Numbered from the stretch's first letter, positions 22,584-30,036 are shown. The stretch is 36,849 nt of DNA from Acidobacterium sp. (GCA_003131625.1 PKVY01000131.1:4521-41369); one strand, 5' to 3'. Program-made: numbers and translations. Notes: a model not told the origin generated them from the sequence alone.

Positions 22584-23171
22584 ATGCCCGTAGAACCTGC
22601 TCTGGATCCGGCGCGCACCGCCGTGCTCAGCATGGATATGCAGGCCGGGATCGTCTCCATTTATGCCGGAGACCAGCAGGACGCGTTTACCGCTCGCGCG
22701 GCCGGCGTCCTGGGGCGATGCCGGGATCGCGGCGTCACCGTCATCCACGTGCAGGTCGGTTTTCGGCCCGGAATGCCCGAGATCAGCTCACGCAATGCAC
22801 TCTTCGCCGCCATTCGAACTTCCGAGCGGCACCAGCAGCTCTTCAAGGGAGACGCAGGCAAAATTCATCCCGCGGTCGCGCCCGTGGGCGAAGACGTCGT
22901 CATCGTCAAGCACCGCATCAGCGCGTTCACGGGAACGGATCTCGACATGATCCTGCACGCGAAGGAAATCGACACGCTCGTCCTGTTCGGAATCGCGACC
23001 AGCGGCGTGGTTCTCTCCACGCTGCTCGATGCCGATTATCGGGCGATCGTGATCAAAGACTGCTGCGCGGATCAGGACGCGGATGTGCACAGCGTTCTTC
23101 TGGAGAAGGTTTTTCCGCGCCGCGGTACTGTGGTGACTTCTGCCGAGTTGCTGGAGAGCCTGGCGGGCTGA
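22584..23171 (+). CDS. Isochorismatase-fold hydrolase lacking the usual catalytic cysteine
   Basis: A 195-residue protein of the isochorismatase-like/cysteine hydrolase superfamily. D18 is in VLSMDMQAGI and K109 in VIVKHRISAF, two of the three catalytic residues. The third, the nucleophilic Cys in G-x-x-T-x-x-C, is replaced: the motif reads GIATSGVVLST with V142 at that place. True isochorismatases also lack the Cys, so the protein may be a hydrolase of that mechanism or may have another role. Shine-Dalgarno GGGAGG precedes the ATG. Last gene of the nadE-dsbA-like run. Substrate unknown. Confidence 0.85.
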   Translation: MPVEPALDPARTAVLSMDMQAGIVSIYAGDQQDAFTARAAGVLGRCRDRGVTVIHVQVGFRPGMPEISSRNALFAAIRTSERHQQLFKGDAGKIHPAVAPVGEDVVIVKHRISAFTGTDLDMILHAKEIDTLVLFGIATSGVVLSTLLDADYRAIVIKDCCADQDADVHSVLLEKVFPRRGTVVTSAELLESLAG

Positions 23172-23560
23172 GGGACTGTGCGCGAAGACTCGCGAGGTCT
23201 GGAAACCCAGGGTGCACCCGATCAAAATCTGTCGACAAATCCTGGCTTTCCGATCAGTTTCCGGAGGATACGCGTGCGCCGGCATGTGGAAATCGGTGAG
23301 GTTTTCACGCTCAGGAAGCCGGTTCCGGAGCCATTGGGCGGAGTACCCAGAGAGGAAAGCGTCCTTTCAAGGCTGCAGGACATCTAACTGATATCGATGT
23401 AGTTAGTTTTTGGGTGCGCCCACACGATTGGGCACTTTCCTCTTGATTTTCATAGAAAATATCCCTATAATCGTAAAGGTTTGTGACTTCCCGGTGATGT
23501 CAGTATGCGGGCTCCCGGATTTTCGGTACGTCACTTTCAATAGCAGAGGGTAAAACATAC
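23172..23560 (+). other. 389-bp region without a convincing gene
   Basis: Contains the promoter at 23443-23471 and an 83-nt predicted leader for the next gene. A possible weak hairpin (GCCCA, loop CACGAT, TGGGC) lies at about 23418-23433, followed by a T-rich stretch; it could end the nadE operon but is short. A 69-codon reading frame at 23178-23387 has no recognisable domain or good ribosome-binding site, and I do not call it. No tRNA-like cloverleaf seen. Confidence 0.6.
23443..23471 (+). promoter_or_regulatory. Strong sigma-70-type promoter for the 75-residue protein gene
   Basis: TTGATT (-35, 23443-23448) and a perfect TATAAT (-10, 23466-23471) are separated by exactly 17 bp in a locally AT-rich stretch. 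The expected start of transcription is near 23478, giving an mRNA leader of about 83 nt before the ATG at 23561. It is the best promoter match in the window. Confidence 0.85.
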
Positions 23561-23788
23561 ATGGCAAAGCGTCGTGGTAATCCCAACTGGGGCAAGCCGG
23601 AGCCGATTGGACCGGTCGTCCCCACCGTGACTTCCTTTGAGCAGGTGGTCAAGGAGTTTAAGCTCACCCCGGATCAGTACATCCGCTCTACTCGTCTGCG
23701 CGAGTGGGCTCGCCGCAACCGCAACTCGAAGTACATCCCCGAATCGCTGCTGGAAGCCTGGGGCTTCGAGATCGAATCGACACTCTGA
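23561..23788 (+). CDS. Small basic protein of unknown function (75 residues)
   Basis: A 75-residue protein that opens MAKRRGNPNWGKPEP and ends in a helical part (TSFEQVVKEFKLTPDQYIRS, then LREWARRNRNSKYIPESLLEAWG). The start is very basic and the C-terminal segment looks like a small helical nucleic-acid-binding or adaptor domain, but I recognise no family. An AGAGGG Shine-Dalgarno lies upstream. It is a self-contained transcription unit with its own consensus promoter and a strong terminator, which argues for high, regulated expression and a real gene. Confidence 0.85.
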   Translation: MAKRRGNPNWGKPEPIGPVVPTVTSFEQVVKEFKLTPDQYIRSTRLREWARRNRNSKYIPESLLEAWGFEIESTL

Positions 23789-23815
23789 TCCGCTCGGTGA
23801 AACGAGCAGTATCCA

Positions 23816-23845
23816 GACGCCGCCTTCGGGCGGCGTCGTTGTTTT
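23816..23845 (+). terminator. Intrinsic terminator with UUCG tetraloop
   Basis: A perfect 9-bp stem GACGCCGCC / GGCGGCGTC closes on TTCG (the very stable C(UUCG)G loop), followed by GTTGTTTTT. It lies 27 bp after the stop of the 75-residue protein gene. Confidence 0.95.
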
Positions 23846-23909
23846 TGGGGTGGATGATTCGCCTGGGCTCGCTCCGTGATCTTCTTGGCCGCGCGCACGT
23901 CCCCGTGGC

Positions 23910-25016
23910 ATGATGCAGTCCATGGCGACCCGGCCACCGCTTGCGGCGCTGCTTTCCTTCGCGCTGGTTGCATTCACGATTGAATTCGACAACGAGTCGG
24001 ATCACCGCCTCCCGCACAGGACCACGAAGTACGGCCCGAGCGCTGGGGCGAGCGGCGGACCATGGCTGGTCTCCATGGTGATGTGGTTCAACTGCATGCG
24101 CTTCGTCACGGAGGAGGGAATCGCCGCCCGTGAAGTGGAGCGTCTCGCCCGCACCCGCACCAACTGGGACGGTATGCGGCGATGGGGCTACGTCTTCTTC
24201 GAGCTGGATCCGGCGGACAAGCGGCCCAAACCGCCGCAGTCGGCTCTGCTGGTCCGCGCGACCGCCAAAGGCCGCATGGCGCAGAAACTATGGGCCGCGT
24301 TGATCCCCGCGGTCGAGGAGCGCTGGCGCAAGCGATTCGGCGGGGCCATGATCGACAGCCTGCGCAGCGCCCTGGCGGCCGTGGTGAGCCAGCTCGACGC
24401 TAATCTGCCTGACTGTCTCCCCATCCTGAAATTCGGGCTCGTCAACGACGGCCCCAAGGGTCAGAAATCCGCGTCGGTGGGGACCGACGTCTCCTCACTG
24501 CCGCTGCCGGCGCTGCTGGCCAAGGTTCTGCTGGCGTTCGCGCTCGAATTTGAGCGGGAGTCCGACGTATCGCTGGCCATTTGCGCCGACGTGCTGCGCG
24601 TCGTCGATGAAAAGGGAACTCCGGTCCGCGACCTTCCCATGCTCGGTGGAATTTCGAAGGAAGCGGTCGCCATGGCGCTGTCGTTTCTCACGAAGCGCGG
24701 GTTCGCCAGGGTTCAGACCGCCGGCCGCGTGAAGACGTTGCTCCTTACCTCTGCAGGCGTGCAAGCGCACGCGGACTACCTGCGTTTGTTGAAGGCGATC
24801 GAGAAGTGCTGGGTCACTCGTTACGGCGCAAAAACAATGCAAGGGCTCAGCGATGTCCTCGAGCGGATTGCAGGAGACGGCACGGCGGAAGGATCACCGC
24901 TGTTTCAAGGATTGGAACCGTATCCCGAGGGCTGGCGTGCAAAGGTGCGGAAGCCCGATACGCTTCCGCATTATCCGATGATGCTGCACCGGGGCGGTTA
25001 CCCCGACGGCAGCTGA
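23910..25016 (+). CDS. Protein with two winged-helix-like (MarR-like) halves
   Basis: A 368-residue soluble protein made of two related halves. Half one (about residues 8-165) opens PLAALLSFALVAFTIEFDNESD and ends with a helix AALIPAVEERWRKRFGG. Half two (about 190-345) opens LPALLAKVLLAFALEFERESD and ends with LLKAIEKCWVTRYGA. Each half contains a segment where a helix precedes a G-F/Y-x-x-hairpin (for example MALSFLTKRGFARVQ, then KTLLLTSAGVQAHADY), as in winged-helix MarR-type regulators. The L-L-x-T-x-x-G phrase is the usual wing end. It is probably a DNA-binding regulator acting as a one-chain pseudo-dimer. No clear Shine-Dalgarno; starts at 23910, 23913 or 23922 are all possible. Confidence 0.75.
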   Translation: MMQSMATRPPLAALLSFALVAFTIEFDNESDHRLPHRTTKYGPSAGASGGPWLVSMVMWFNCMRFVTEEGIAAREVERLARTRTNWDGMRRWGYVFFELDPADKRPKPPQSALLVRATAKGRMAQKLWAALIPAVEERWRKRFGGAMIDSLRSALAAVVSQLDANLPDCLPILKFGLVNDGPKGQKSASVGTDVSSLPLPALLAKVLLAFALEFERESDVSLAICADVLRVVDEKGTPVRDLPMLGGISKEAVAMALSFLTKRGFARVQTAGRVKTLLLTSAGVQAHADYLRLLKAIEKCWVTRYGAKTMQGLSDVLERIAGDGTAEGSPLFQGLEPYPEGWRAKVRKPDTLPHYPMMLHRGGYPDGS

Positions 25017-25058
25017 ATCCAAAAAGGCCCCAGGTTCAGCGGCAGTTCTTATGTCTGA

Positions 25059-25075
25059 TAACAGATATTCTGTTA
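25059..25075. promoter_or_regulatory. Perfect 17-bp palindrome between convergent genes
   Basis: TAACAGA, centre TAT, TCTGTTA. It lies in the AT-rich 82-bp gap between the ends of two convergent genes. The stem is AT-rich with no U-run, so it is a poor terminator; a protein-binding site or a weak bidirectional stop are both possible. Confidence 0.45.
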
Positions 25076-25098
25076 ACTAAGCCCCACGCCCGGCCAAA

Positions 25099-25758
25099 CT
25101 AGTCGTCTTTTTCGCCCCAGGCTCCGCTGGCGGCCTGTACTGAGAGCGCGATGCGGTTCCCCACTCCCACCTTGCGCATCAGCCGCGCTACGTAGGACTT
25201 CACCGTCTGCTCGCGGATGCTCAGCGCCTGGGCGATCTCGCGATTGGAGCGCGCCAGCACCAGCTGCTGCAACACCTCTTCTTCGCGCTCCGTAAACCGC
25301 GGGTTGTGCCGCCGGCGCCGTTGAACCGAGGTATCGAGGGCGCGATCCACGAAGGTCGCCAACACTTGTCTCGGCGCCCAGATCGATCCGCTCAGGATGG
25401 CGTAGGCCGCCTGCATCACCTGCACGGGAGAGGCGGTATCCTCCAGCCAGCCTTTGGCCCCGGCGGTGATCGCTTCGAGGATCTTCTCCGGCTCCGAGCC
25501 CGAACCGATGACCAGAAGCTTGAGGCCCGGCTGACGCGACCGAAGTCTGGCCAGCAACGCCAGCGAAAACGCCTGCTCCCGGAGCACCACCACCACCAGG
25601 TCGAAGGCAGACTCCTTCAGGGCCACCGCCCAGTCGGTCGCAACCACCTGGAAATCCGGATGCCCGGCAAAGATCTCACGCAATCCGGTGATGCGCAGGG
25701 GCTCGAAATCGAGAAACCCTACTCGCATAGGCCGCGTGAAGTGAGTGATCGGTTCCAT
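25099..25758 (-). CDS. NarL/LuxR-family regulator with degenerate receiver domain
   Basis: A 219-residue response-regulator-like protein. The receiver domain (about 10-130) retains the acidic D17 (MRVGFLDFEPLRITGL), but where the phospho-acceptor Asp is expected the strand reads DLVVVVLREQ, so that position is Val58. The Lys/Thr switch is also weak (LLVIGSGSEPEKIL). The C-terminal LuxR/GerE helix-turn-helix (about 150-215) is intact: FTEREEEVLQQLVLARSNREIAQAL followed by EQTVKSYVARLMRK. It probably works without phosphorylation. The gene starts 6 bp after the dcd stop, so the two are cotranscribed. Confidence 0.88.
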   Translation of the reverse strand: MEPITHFTRPMRVGFLDFEPLRITGLREIFAGHPDFQVVATDWAVALKESAFDLVVVVLREQAFSLALLARLRSRQPGLKLLVIGSGSEPEKILEAITAGAKGWLEDTASPVQVMQAAYAILSGSIWAPRQVLATFVDRALDTSVQRRRRHNPRFTEREEEVLQQLVLARSNREIAQALSIREQTVKSYVARLMRKVGVGNRIALSVQAASGAWGEKDD

Positions 25759-25764
25759 AGAGCT

Positions 25765-26316
25765 TTACAGTTTAGGCAGAACAATTCCCTGCTGCTTCTG
25801 GTACTTGCCTTTTCGGTCGGCGTAGCTGATCTCGCAAACTTCGTCCGACTGGAAAAAGAGAATCTGGCAGAGCCCCTCGTTCGCGTACACTCGCGCCGGC
25901 AGCGGCGTCGTATTCGATATTTCCAGAGTCACAAACCCTTCCCATTCAGGCTCGAAGGGGGTGACATTGACGATAATCCCGCACCGCGCGTAGGTGGATT
26001 TTCCCACGCAAATGGTCAAAACGTCACGCGGAATCCGAAAATACTCGACTGATCGGGCCAAAGCGAAGCTGTTGGGCGGAACCAGCACCGACTCCGCATG
26101 CACCTCGACAAACGACCGTTCGTCGAAGTGTTTCGGGTCGACGATCGCGCTGTTCACGTTGGTGAAGATCCGAAACTCATCGGAAACCCGCAAATCGTAG
26201 CCATAGGAGGAAAGTCCGTAGGAGACGACCCCGTCCCGCACCTGCTTCTCGCTGAATGGTTCGATCATGCCCTTCAGGGCGTGTTCCCGGATCCAGCGAT
26301 CGCTTTTGATTGCCAT
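25765..26316 (-). CDS. dcd: dCTP deaminase
   Basis: Converts dCTP to dUTP, feeding dUMP for thymidylate synthesis. The 183-residue protein has the family landmarks [30 protein letters not shown], the catalytic Glu region [13 protein letters not shown] and the C-terminal lid sequence [14 protein letters not shown]. Length is close to the usual 185-195. The ATG at 26316 follows GGGGG and gives MAIKSDRWI, the normal start; the frame is open upstream but without homology. Cotranscribed with the LuxR-type regulator downstream. Confidence 0.94.
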   Translation of the reverse strand: MAIKSDRWIREHALKGMIEPFSEKQVRDGVVSYGLSSYGYDLRVSDEFRIFTNVNSAIVDPKHFDERSFVEVHAESVLVPPNSFALARSVEYFRIPRDVLTICVGKSTYARCGIIVNVTPFEPEWEGFVTLEISNTTPLPARVYANEGLCQILFFQSDEVCEISYADRKGKYQKQQGIVLPKL

Positions 26317-26462
26317 GAACCCCCTGCTGTTACGCCCCGGAGGGCCTAAATGATCTTCCCGGCGAGCCCAAACGACGGCTCCCAGCCGTATCTGCACAGC
26401 CTCTTCGGGAGTCGTCCGTTTCAACCAGGGTAAAAATTGCATCTTACGGGAGGCGCGGCGCA

Positions 26463-26491
26463 TTGACAATGCCATCAAACATTTCTACGAT
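26463..26491 (+). promoter_or_regulatory. Sigma-70-type promoter for the HU gene
   Basis: A perfect -35 TTGACA (26463-26468), a 17-bp spacer, then TACGAT (26486-26491). Expected +1 near 26498, giving a leader of about 33 nt before the TTG start at 26531. Confidence 0.75.
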
Positions 26492-26530
26492 CACCTTGAA
26501 GATGGACCGTCCGCCTGAGGGGAGAAAACC

Positions 26531-26803
26531 TTGATAAAACAGGACATCATTCACCAGGTGATTGAGCGCACCGGCCTGCAGCGCAACAAAGCCGAGGCAG
26601 CTGTCGACACCGTGTTCGAGACCCTCAAGCGCGCGCTCGCCGAAGGCCAGCGCATCGAGCTACGTGGCTTTGGCGTCTTTAATGTCCGCCCACGCAAAAC
26701 GGGCATCGGCCGCAACCCCCGCACCGGCGCCGAGGTCAGCATCGCTCCCGGCAAAGCGGTACGCTTCAAGCCCGGCAAAGAACTCCATCTGCTCGACAAA
26801 TAA
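26531..26803 (+). CDS. HU/IHF-family histone-like DNA-binding protein
   Basis: A 90-residue DNA-bending nucleoid protein. It shows the complete HU fold: two N-terminal helices (MIKQDIIHQVIERTGLQRNK, then AVDTVFETLKRALAEG), the body strand IELRGFGVFNV, the arm with its tip motif GRNPRTGAEVSI, and the final KAVRFKPGKELHLLD. The start is TTG at 26531, supported by an AGGGGAG Shine-Dalgarno at normal spacing; no ATG fits the N-terminus. HU and IHF subunits cannot be told apart with certainty. Driven by the promoter at 26463-26491. Confidence 0.94.
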   Translation: MIKQDIIHQVIERTGLQRNKAEAAVDTVFETLKRALAEGQRIELRGFGVFNVRPRKTGIGRNPRTGAEVSIAPGKAVRFKPGKELHLLDK

Positions 26804-26875
26804 AGTACTGTTGTCACCGGCCTCGCTCGGGGAACTGCTCTCGTCCGGTGTCACCTCCCGCCAGGACCGCCGAGT

Positions 26876-27874
26876 ATGGGTCAGCCTGCTTTTCAAATCC
26901 CTCGCCCCTTCCCTGAGAGCGCGCCGCGCATCGTCCCCGTTGGCCCCGCCTCCCATCTGGAGCAGGCTGGCGTTGCTCTTTGTCTTCTCGGCTTGAGCAT
27001 CTTCACCACGCTCAGCACCGGCGCCGTGCTGATGTACAACTTCCATCGCGGCGCGCCGCCCTTTGCGGTCAACGCCGGCTTTTTTCCCTTCGCGTGGATC
27101 GTCCGTCATCCCGAGCTACTCTCCGCTGGCTGGCCGTTCGCGCTCACCCTGCTGGGCATTCTCTCCGCGCACGAGCTCGGCCACTATGCCGCATGCCGCG
27201 TCCATGGCGTCCGCTCTTCTCTGCCCTGGGTGTTGCCCGCTCCCACCCTGATCGGAACCTTCGGAGCCTTCATCCGCCTGCGCTCGCGGGTTCCGTCGCG
27301 CATCGCTCTTCTCGATATCGGCGTCGCCGGCCCGTTGGCGGGAATGCTGGTTGCCGTGCCCGCGCTGATCAGCGGGCTTCTTCTCTCGCAGCCCATGACC
27401 GCGCCTGGCTTTCGGTCTTCCGCCAGCATCAGCGTCGGCGTTCCCCTCGCTCTCTCGGGCATTTACACCATCGTCCGTCTCTTCCATCCCGCGCTGCCGC
27501 CGCTCGACGCCTCTTTCAATCCCCATCCCGTTCTGGTCGCCGCGTGGATTGGTCTCTTCATCACCTCAGTCAATCTCATGCCGGCCGGCCAACTCGATGG
27601 CGGGCACATTCTCTACGCGGTTTCGCCCCGGCTACATCGGTGGGCGACCAACACGCTCGTCTTCCTCCTGTTTTTCGCTGGGACGATGTTCTGGATCGGC
27701 TGGCTGGTCTGGGGATGCTTCCTGCTGCCCAGTCTTCGTCATCCATCCGTGCCGGAAGTTCCCACGCTCTCACGGTCGCGCGTCTGGCTGGCCGTTGTCG
27801 GCCTTGTCCTCTTCATCCTGACCTTTACGCTGCAGCCCTTCGCCGGCGGAAGCCTGATGAACTTCCTGCATTAG
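26876..27874 (+). CDS. Site-2-protease (M50) family intramembrane metalloprotease
   Basis: A 332-residue polytopic membrane protease. The zinc site is H99-E100-x-x-H103 in LSAHELGHYAACR. The third ligand is D241 in NLMPAGQLDGGH, which matches the family's N-x-x-P-x-x-x-L-D-G pattern. The conserved GTFGAFIRLRSRVPSR segment lies between them, and about seven hydrophobic segments are visible. M50 proteins cut substrates within the membrane, for example anti-sigma factors; no PDZ domain is present here. It follows the HU gene by 72 bp. The last 88 bp of this gene is duplicated at 28467-28554. Confidence 0.9.
   Translation: MGQPAFQIPRPFPESAPRIVPVGPASHLEQAGVALCLLGLSIFTTLSTGAVLMYNFHRGAPPFAVNAGFFPFAWIVRHPELLSAGWPFALTLLGILSAHELGHYAACRVHGVRSSLPWVLPAPTLIGTFGAFIRLRSRVPSRIALLDIGVAGPLAGMLVAVPALISGLLLSQPMTAPGFRSSASISVGVPLALSGIYTIVRLFHPALPPLDASFNPHPVLVAAWIGLFITSVNLMPAGQLDGGHILYAVSPRLHRWATNTLVFLLFFAGTMFWIGWLVWGCFLLPSLRHPSVPEVPTLSRSRVWLAVVGLVLFILTFTLQPFAGGSLMNFLH
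27787..27874 (+). repeat. Direct repeat, copy 1: 3' end of the M50 gene
   Basis: These 88 bp code for the last 28 residues of the M50 protease and the stop codon. The same 88 bp recur at 28467-28554, exactly 680 bp on, with 6 mismatches and no gaps. The flanking sequences are unrelated. Confidence 0.95.
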
Positions 27875-27901
27875 CTGCGCCGACGAAGCTCCGGCAGCGT
27901 C

Positions 27902-28462
27902 TCAGCTGGGAACCGACCCACCCTGCTCCTGCCATCGCTGAACATTCACGCCCTTCACCAGCAGCCACAACATCAGCACGGCTTCCGCGAGGATGCCCAG
28001 CCCCATAATCCCCATGGACAGAGGCGTCGGCAGCGAAGGGAGCAGAAAGACCAGCCAGCCCACTCCCGCAATGGCCATCAGTACACCCAGAATTCGTGGC
28101 AGGAAAGTCGACCTCAGGATGAGGTAGCCGATCAGGAGGCAGTAGATCGCAAAAAACAGCAGCGGGTTAACGTAGCGCGAAGCGATATGAAAGAGACCGA
28201 GAGTCGCAACGACGCATCCGATGAGGCTCAGCACCGCTGCGAGCATGGAGAGGATCCGATTCACTGGCCTGAACAAGTAATACAACAGCACCGCCAAAGC
28301 GGCGTAAATCCCCATCGAGAGGACGGTGACTGCCTTGCCATAAACAGGAAGGTGGCGGCCAATGAGCGCGCCCGATATTGCCGTCAGGAAATACAACAAA
28401 TAAACGGCGCCGGTAATCCTGGCCCTCGGATTGGACGATGTCACCGCATCTCGCTCCATCAT
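27902..28462 (-). CDS. DUF4386-family membrane protein
   Basis: A 186-residue membrane protein with about six hydrophobic segments. It opens (after a short polar lead) ARITGAVYLLYFLTAISGAL, a phrase typical of DUF4386 proteins, and contains LLFFAIYCLLIGYLILRSTFLPRILGVLM, also conserved in that family. Function unknown. It lies between the two copies of the M50 3' end, on the opposite strand. Its ATG (28462, or 28459) is only 5 bp from copy 2, so its promoter must lie inside or beyond the duplicated fragment. No clear Shine-Dalgarno. Confidence 0.82.
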   Translation of the reverse strand: MMERDAVTSSNPRARITGAVYLLYFLTAISGALIGRHLPVYGKAVTVLSMGIYAALAVLLYYLFRPVNRILSMLAAVLSLIGCVVATLGLFHIASRYVNPLLFFAIYCLLIGYLILRSTFLPRILGVLMAIAGVGWLVFLLPSLPTPLSMGIMGLGILAEAVLMLWLLVKGVNVQRWQEQGGSVPS

Positions 28463-28466
28463 TTCA

Positions 28467-28554
28467 GCTGGCCGTAGTCGGCCTTGTCCTCTTCATCCTG
28501 ACCTTTACGCTCCAGCCCTTCGTTGGGAGAAGCCTGATGAACTTCCTGCATTAG
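28467..28554 (+). pseudogene. Duplicated 3' fragment of the M50 protease gene
   Basis: Second copy of the 88-bp M50 gene end, still readable as the C-terminal 28 residues plus the TAG stop (VVGLVLFILTFTLQPF, then a changed VGRS in place of AGGS, then LMNFLH). The six differences include silent changes and two adjacent amino-acid changes (Ala to Val, Gly to Arg). There is no start codon or upstream M50 sequence, so it is a non-functional remnant. Confidence 0.88.
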
Positions 28555-28586
28555 CGGCTCCTGCGCGTCGTGGGCGTTTGCCTGCG

Positions 28587-29213
28587 TCACTCCCGAGTCA
28601 CGTTCACAATGACGCAGTTGATGGCAGTGGTTCCGGGAGAAAGAGCCCCAACCCGCACGCGCGTGAAGTTATCCACGGCGTTCGGCGCTAATGGGCCTTT
28701 CAGGGTCACGTCATTCTTCGTCACCAGGTTGCCGCCCGAGTCGGTCTGATCGCACTCGGCTGTGGCCGAAGCGAGCGTGAACGCTGAGTTGTTGGTCCAG
28801 GCGCCGGTGATCATGACCGTCCCACCTTCGTTCTGCCACTGCACACTGAGCCACTGTTGCGCCGCCAGGCCCGAAGGCGTGTTGCTGGCCGCGCCAGGTA
28901 TCGGCTGTGTTCCCGTCGGACTCGCACGGCCGTGCAATCGGTTGTAGAAGTAAGCGCCCGCCAGAACAACGATCGCCACCGCTGCGACGACTCTCGTGGT
29001 CCCCTTCTTCTGACGCAACGGCGCAGTCGGAGGCGGTGCCGTTGCACCCGGCGGATACGCTGCCGGCTGCGACGGAACTCCGCTGGGGTTAGCAGACTGA
29101 CCAGCAGATTGGCCGGCGGTCGCCGCTGCCGCTCCGGAAACATCGCTTCCACACTGAGCGCAGAAGCGCTCCTCGCCCACGATCGGGTTGCCGCATTTCG
29201 GGCAGAATGCCAT
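28587..29213 (-). CDS. Zinc-ribbon single-pass membrane protein (paralogue B)
   Basis: A 208-residue protein with three parts. Residues 1-25 are a zinc ribbon (C4, C7, C18, C21 in FCPKCGNPIVGEERFCAQCG). Residues 26-70 are an Ala/Pro/Ser-rich linker, and 73-90 a single membrane helix. From about 108 on is an extracytoplasmic beta domain (WQNEGGTVMITGAWTNNSAF, AECDQTDSGGN, FTRVRVGALSPG) resembling FxLYD-type domains. Shine-Dalgarno AGGGGAG, spacing 7. It is clearly paralogous to the next gene upstream in all parts. Function unknown; the ribbon should be cytoplasmic and the beta domain outside. Confidence 0.82.
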   Translation of the reverse strand: MAFCPKCGNPIVGEERFCAQCGSDVSGAAAATAGQSAGQSANPSGVPSQPAAYPPGATAPPPTAPLRQKKGTTRVVAAVAIVVLAGAYFYNRLHGRASPTGTQPIPGAASNTPSGLAAQQWLSVQWQNEGGTVMITGAWTNNSAFTLASATAECDQTDSGGNLVTKNDVTLKGPLAPNAVDNFTRVRVGALSPGTTAINCVIVNVTRE

Positions 29214-29241
29214 CCGGCGCTCCCCTGCTATTCCTTCTCCG

Positions 29242-29985
29242 TCAGCTGGTCGGCGTGACGTGGGCGATTTTGCAGGCCAGCTTGGTCATGCCATTCGCCA
29301 CTGCCCCCATCTGCACGTTGCTGTAGCTGCTCCACGTATTCGCTGGAGTAGGCCCGTTCAGCGTCACTCTGAATTGAGACAGGTCCGTCCCGTTGGCGTC
29401 GTACTGATCGCATTCCATCACTGCCGTAGCCAGATTGACGGTCGAGGAGTTGGTCCATTTCGCGGTTACCATGATGAACCCACCGGTTGCTTGCCACTGA
29501 GCGTCGAGCTGCTGCTGCTGCACCAGCGCTGCGTTGCCGCTATTCCCTCCCGCAGGCGGCGGAGGATTGGTCGGCGCTCCCGGCTGAGTGGCCGGAGGCG
29601 TGGTCGTCACCGGTGGAGTCGTGGTGGTGTGCGACTTGTTATAGAAGTAGTACCCAATCGCGGCGGCGATCAGGACAATGATCACCGTTCCCAGCATTCC
29701 ATTCTTGTTCTGGGCGGCTGCGCCGGTTTGCGGAGGCACATAGGCCACAGGAATCGGCGTCGGTCCCCCCTGAGGATAGACAACGGGCGCGCTCGCCGCT
29801 GGGTGCATCGGCGGAGGAGGTGCGGCTGCTGCGAACGAGCCGCTCGGCGCCGCTGCCGGCGGCGGCGCGGGTGAGGCGCTCGGCGTCGATCCGGAGGTAG
29901 GCTTGGCGGAGACATCGGCTCCGCATTGCGCGCAAAAGCGCTCCGCGCCCTTCAGTTGGTTGCCACAGTTATTGCAGAATGCCAT
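29242..29985 (-). CDS. Zinc-ribbon single-pass membrane protein (paralogue A)
   Basis: A 247-residue protein with the same plan as its downstream neighbour: zinc ribbon (C4, C7, C18, C21; FCNNCGNQLKGAERFCAQCG), a longer Pro/Ala-rich linker (27-93), one membrane helix (97-115), a Thr/Pro-rich spacer, and a C-terminal beta domain (WQATGGFIMVTAKWTNSS, MECDQYDANGTDL, YSNVQMGAVANG). A conserved E-C-D-Q in both paralogues and a second Cys near the end may form a disulphide. Shine-Dalgarno GAGGAG. It lies 51 bp after the PrsW gene and 28 bp before paralogue B, so the three are probably one operon. Confidence 0.82.
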   Translation of the reverse strand: MAFCNNCGNQLKGAERFCAQCGADVSAKPTSGSTPSASPAPPPAAAPSGSFAAAAPPPPMHPAASAPVVYPQGGPTPIPVAYVPPQTGAAAQNKNGMLGTVIIVLIAAAIGYYFYNKSHTTTTPPVTTTPPATQPGAPTNPPPPAGGNSGNAALVQQQQLDAQWQATGGFIMVTAKWTNSSTVNLATAVMECDQYDANGTDLSQFRVTLNGPTPANTWSSYSNVQMGAVANGMTKLACKIAHVTPTS

Positions 29986-30036
29986 AGCCGATCCGTCTCC
30001 TCAGAAAACCGATAAAGTACTCCCGCTGCGACTGTA

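Noticed and set aside
23178-23387. 69-codon frame between the isochorismatase-like gene and the strong promoter
   Set aside because: No ribosome-binding site of note, no domain, and it ends before the promoter; evidence too weak to call.
26819-26869. Possible terminator after the HU gene
   Set aside because: CACCGG and CCGGTG can pair but enclose about 24 nt and no T-run follows.
28431-28691. 86-codon plus-strand frame over the duplicated M50 fragment
   Set aside because: It reads the fragment in the wrong frame; the fragment's own frame gives the M50 C-terminus.
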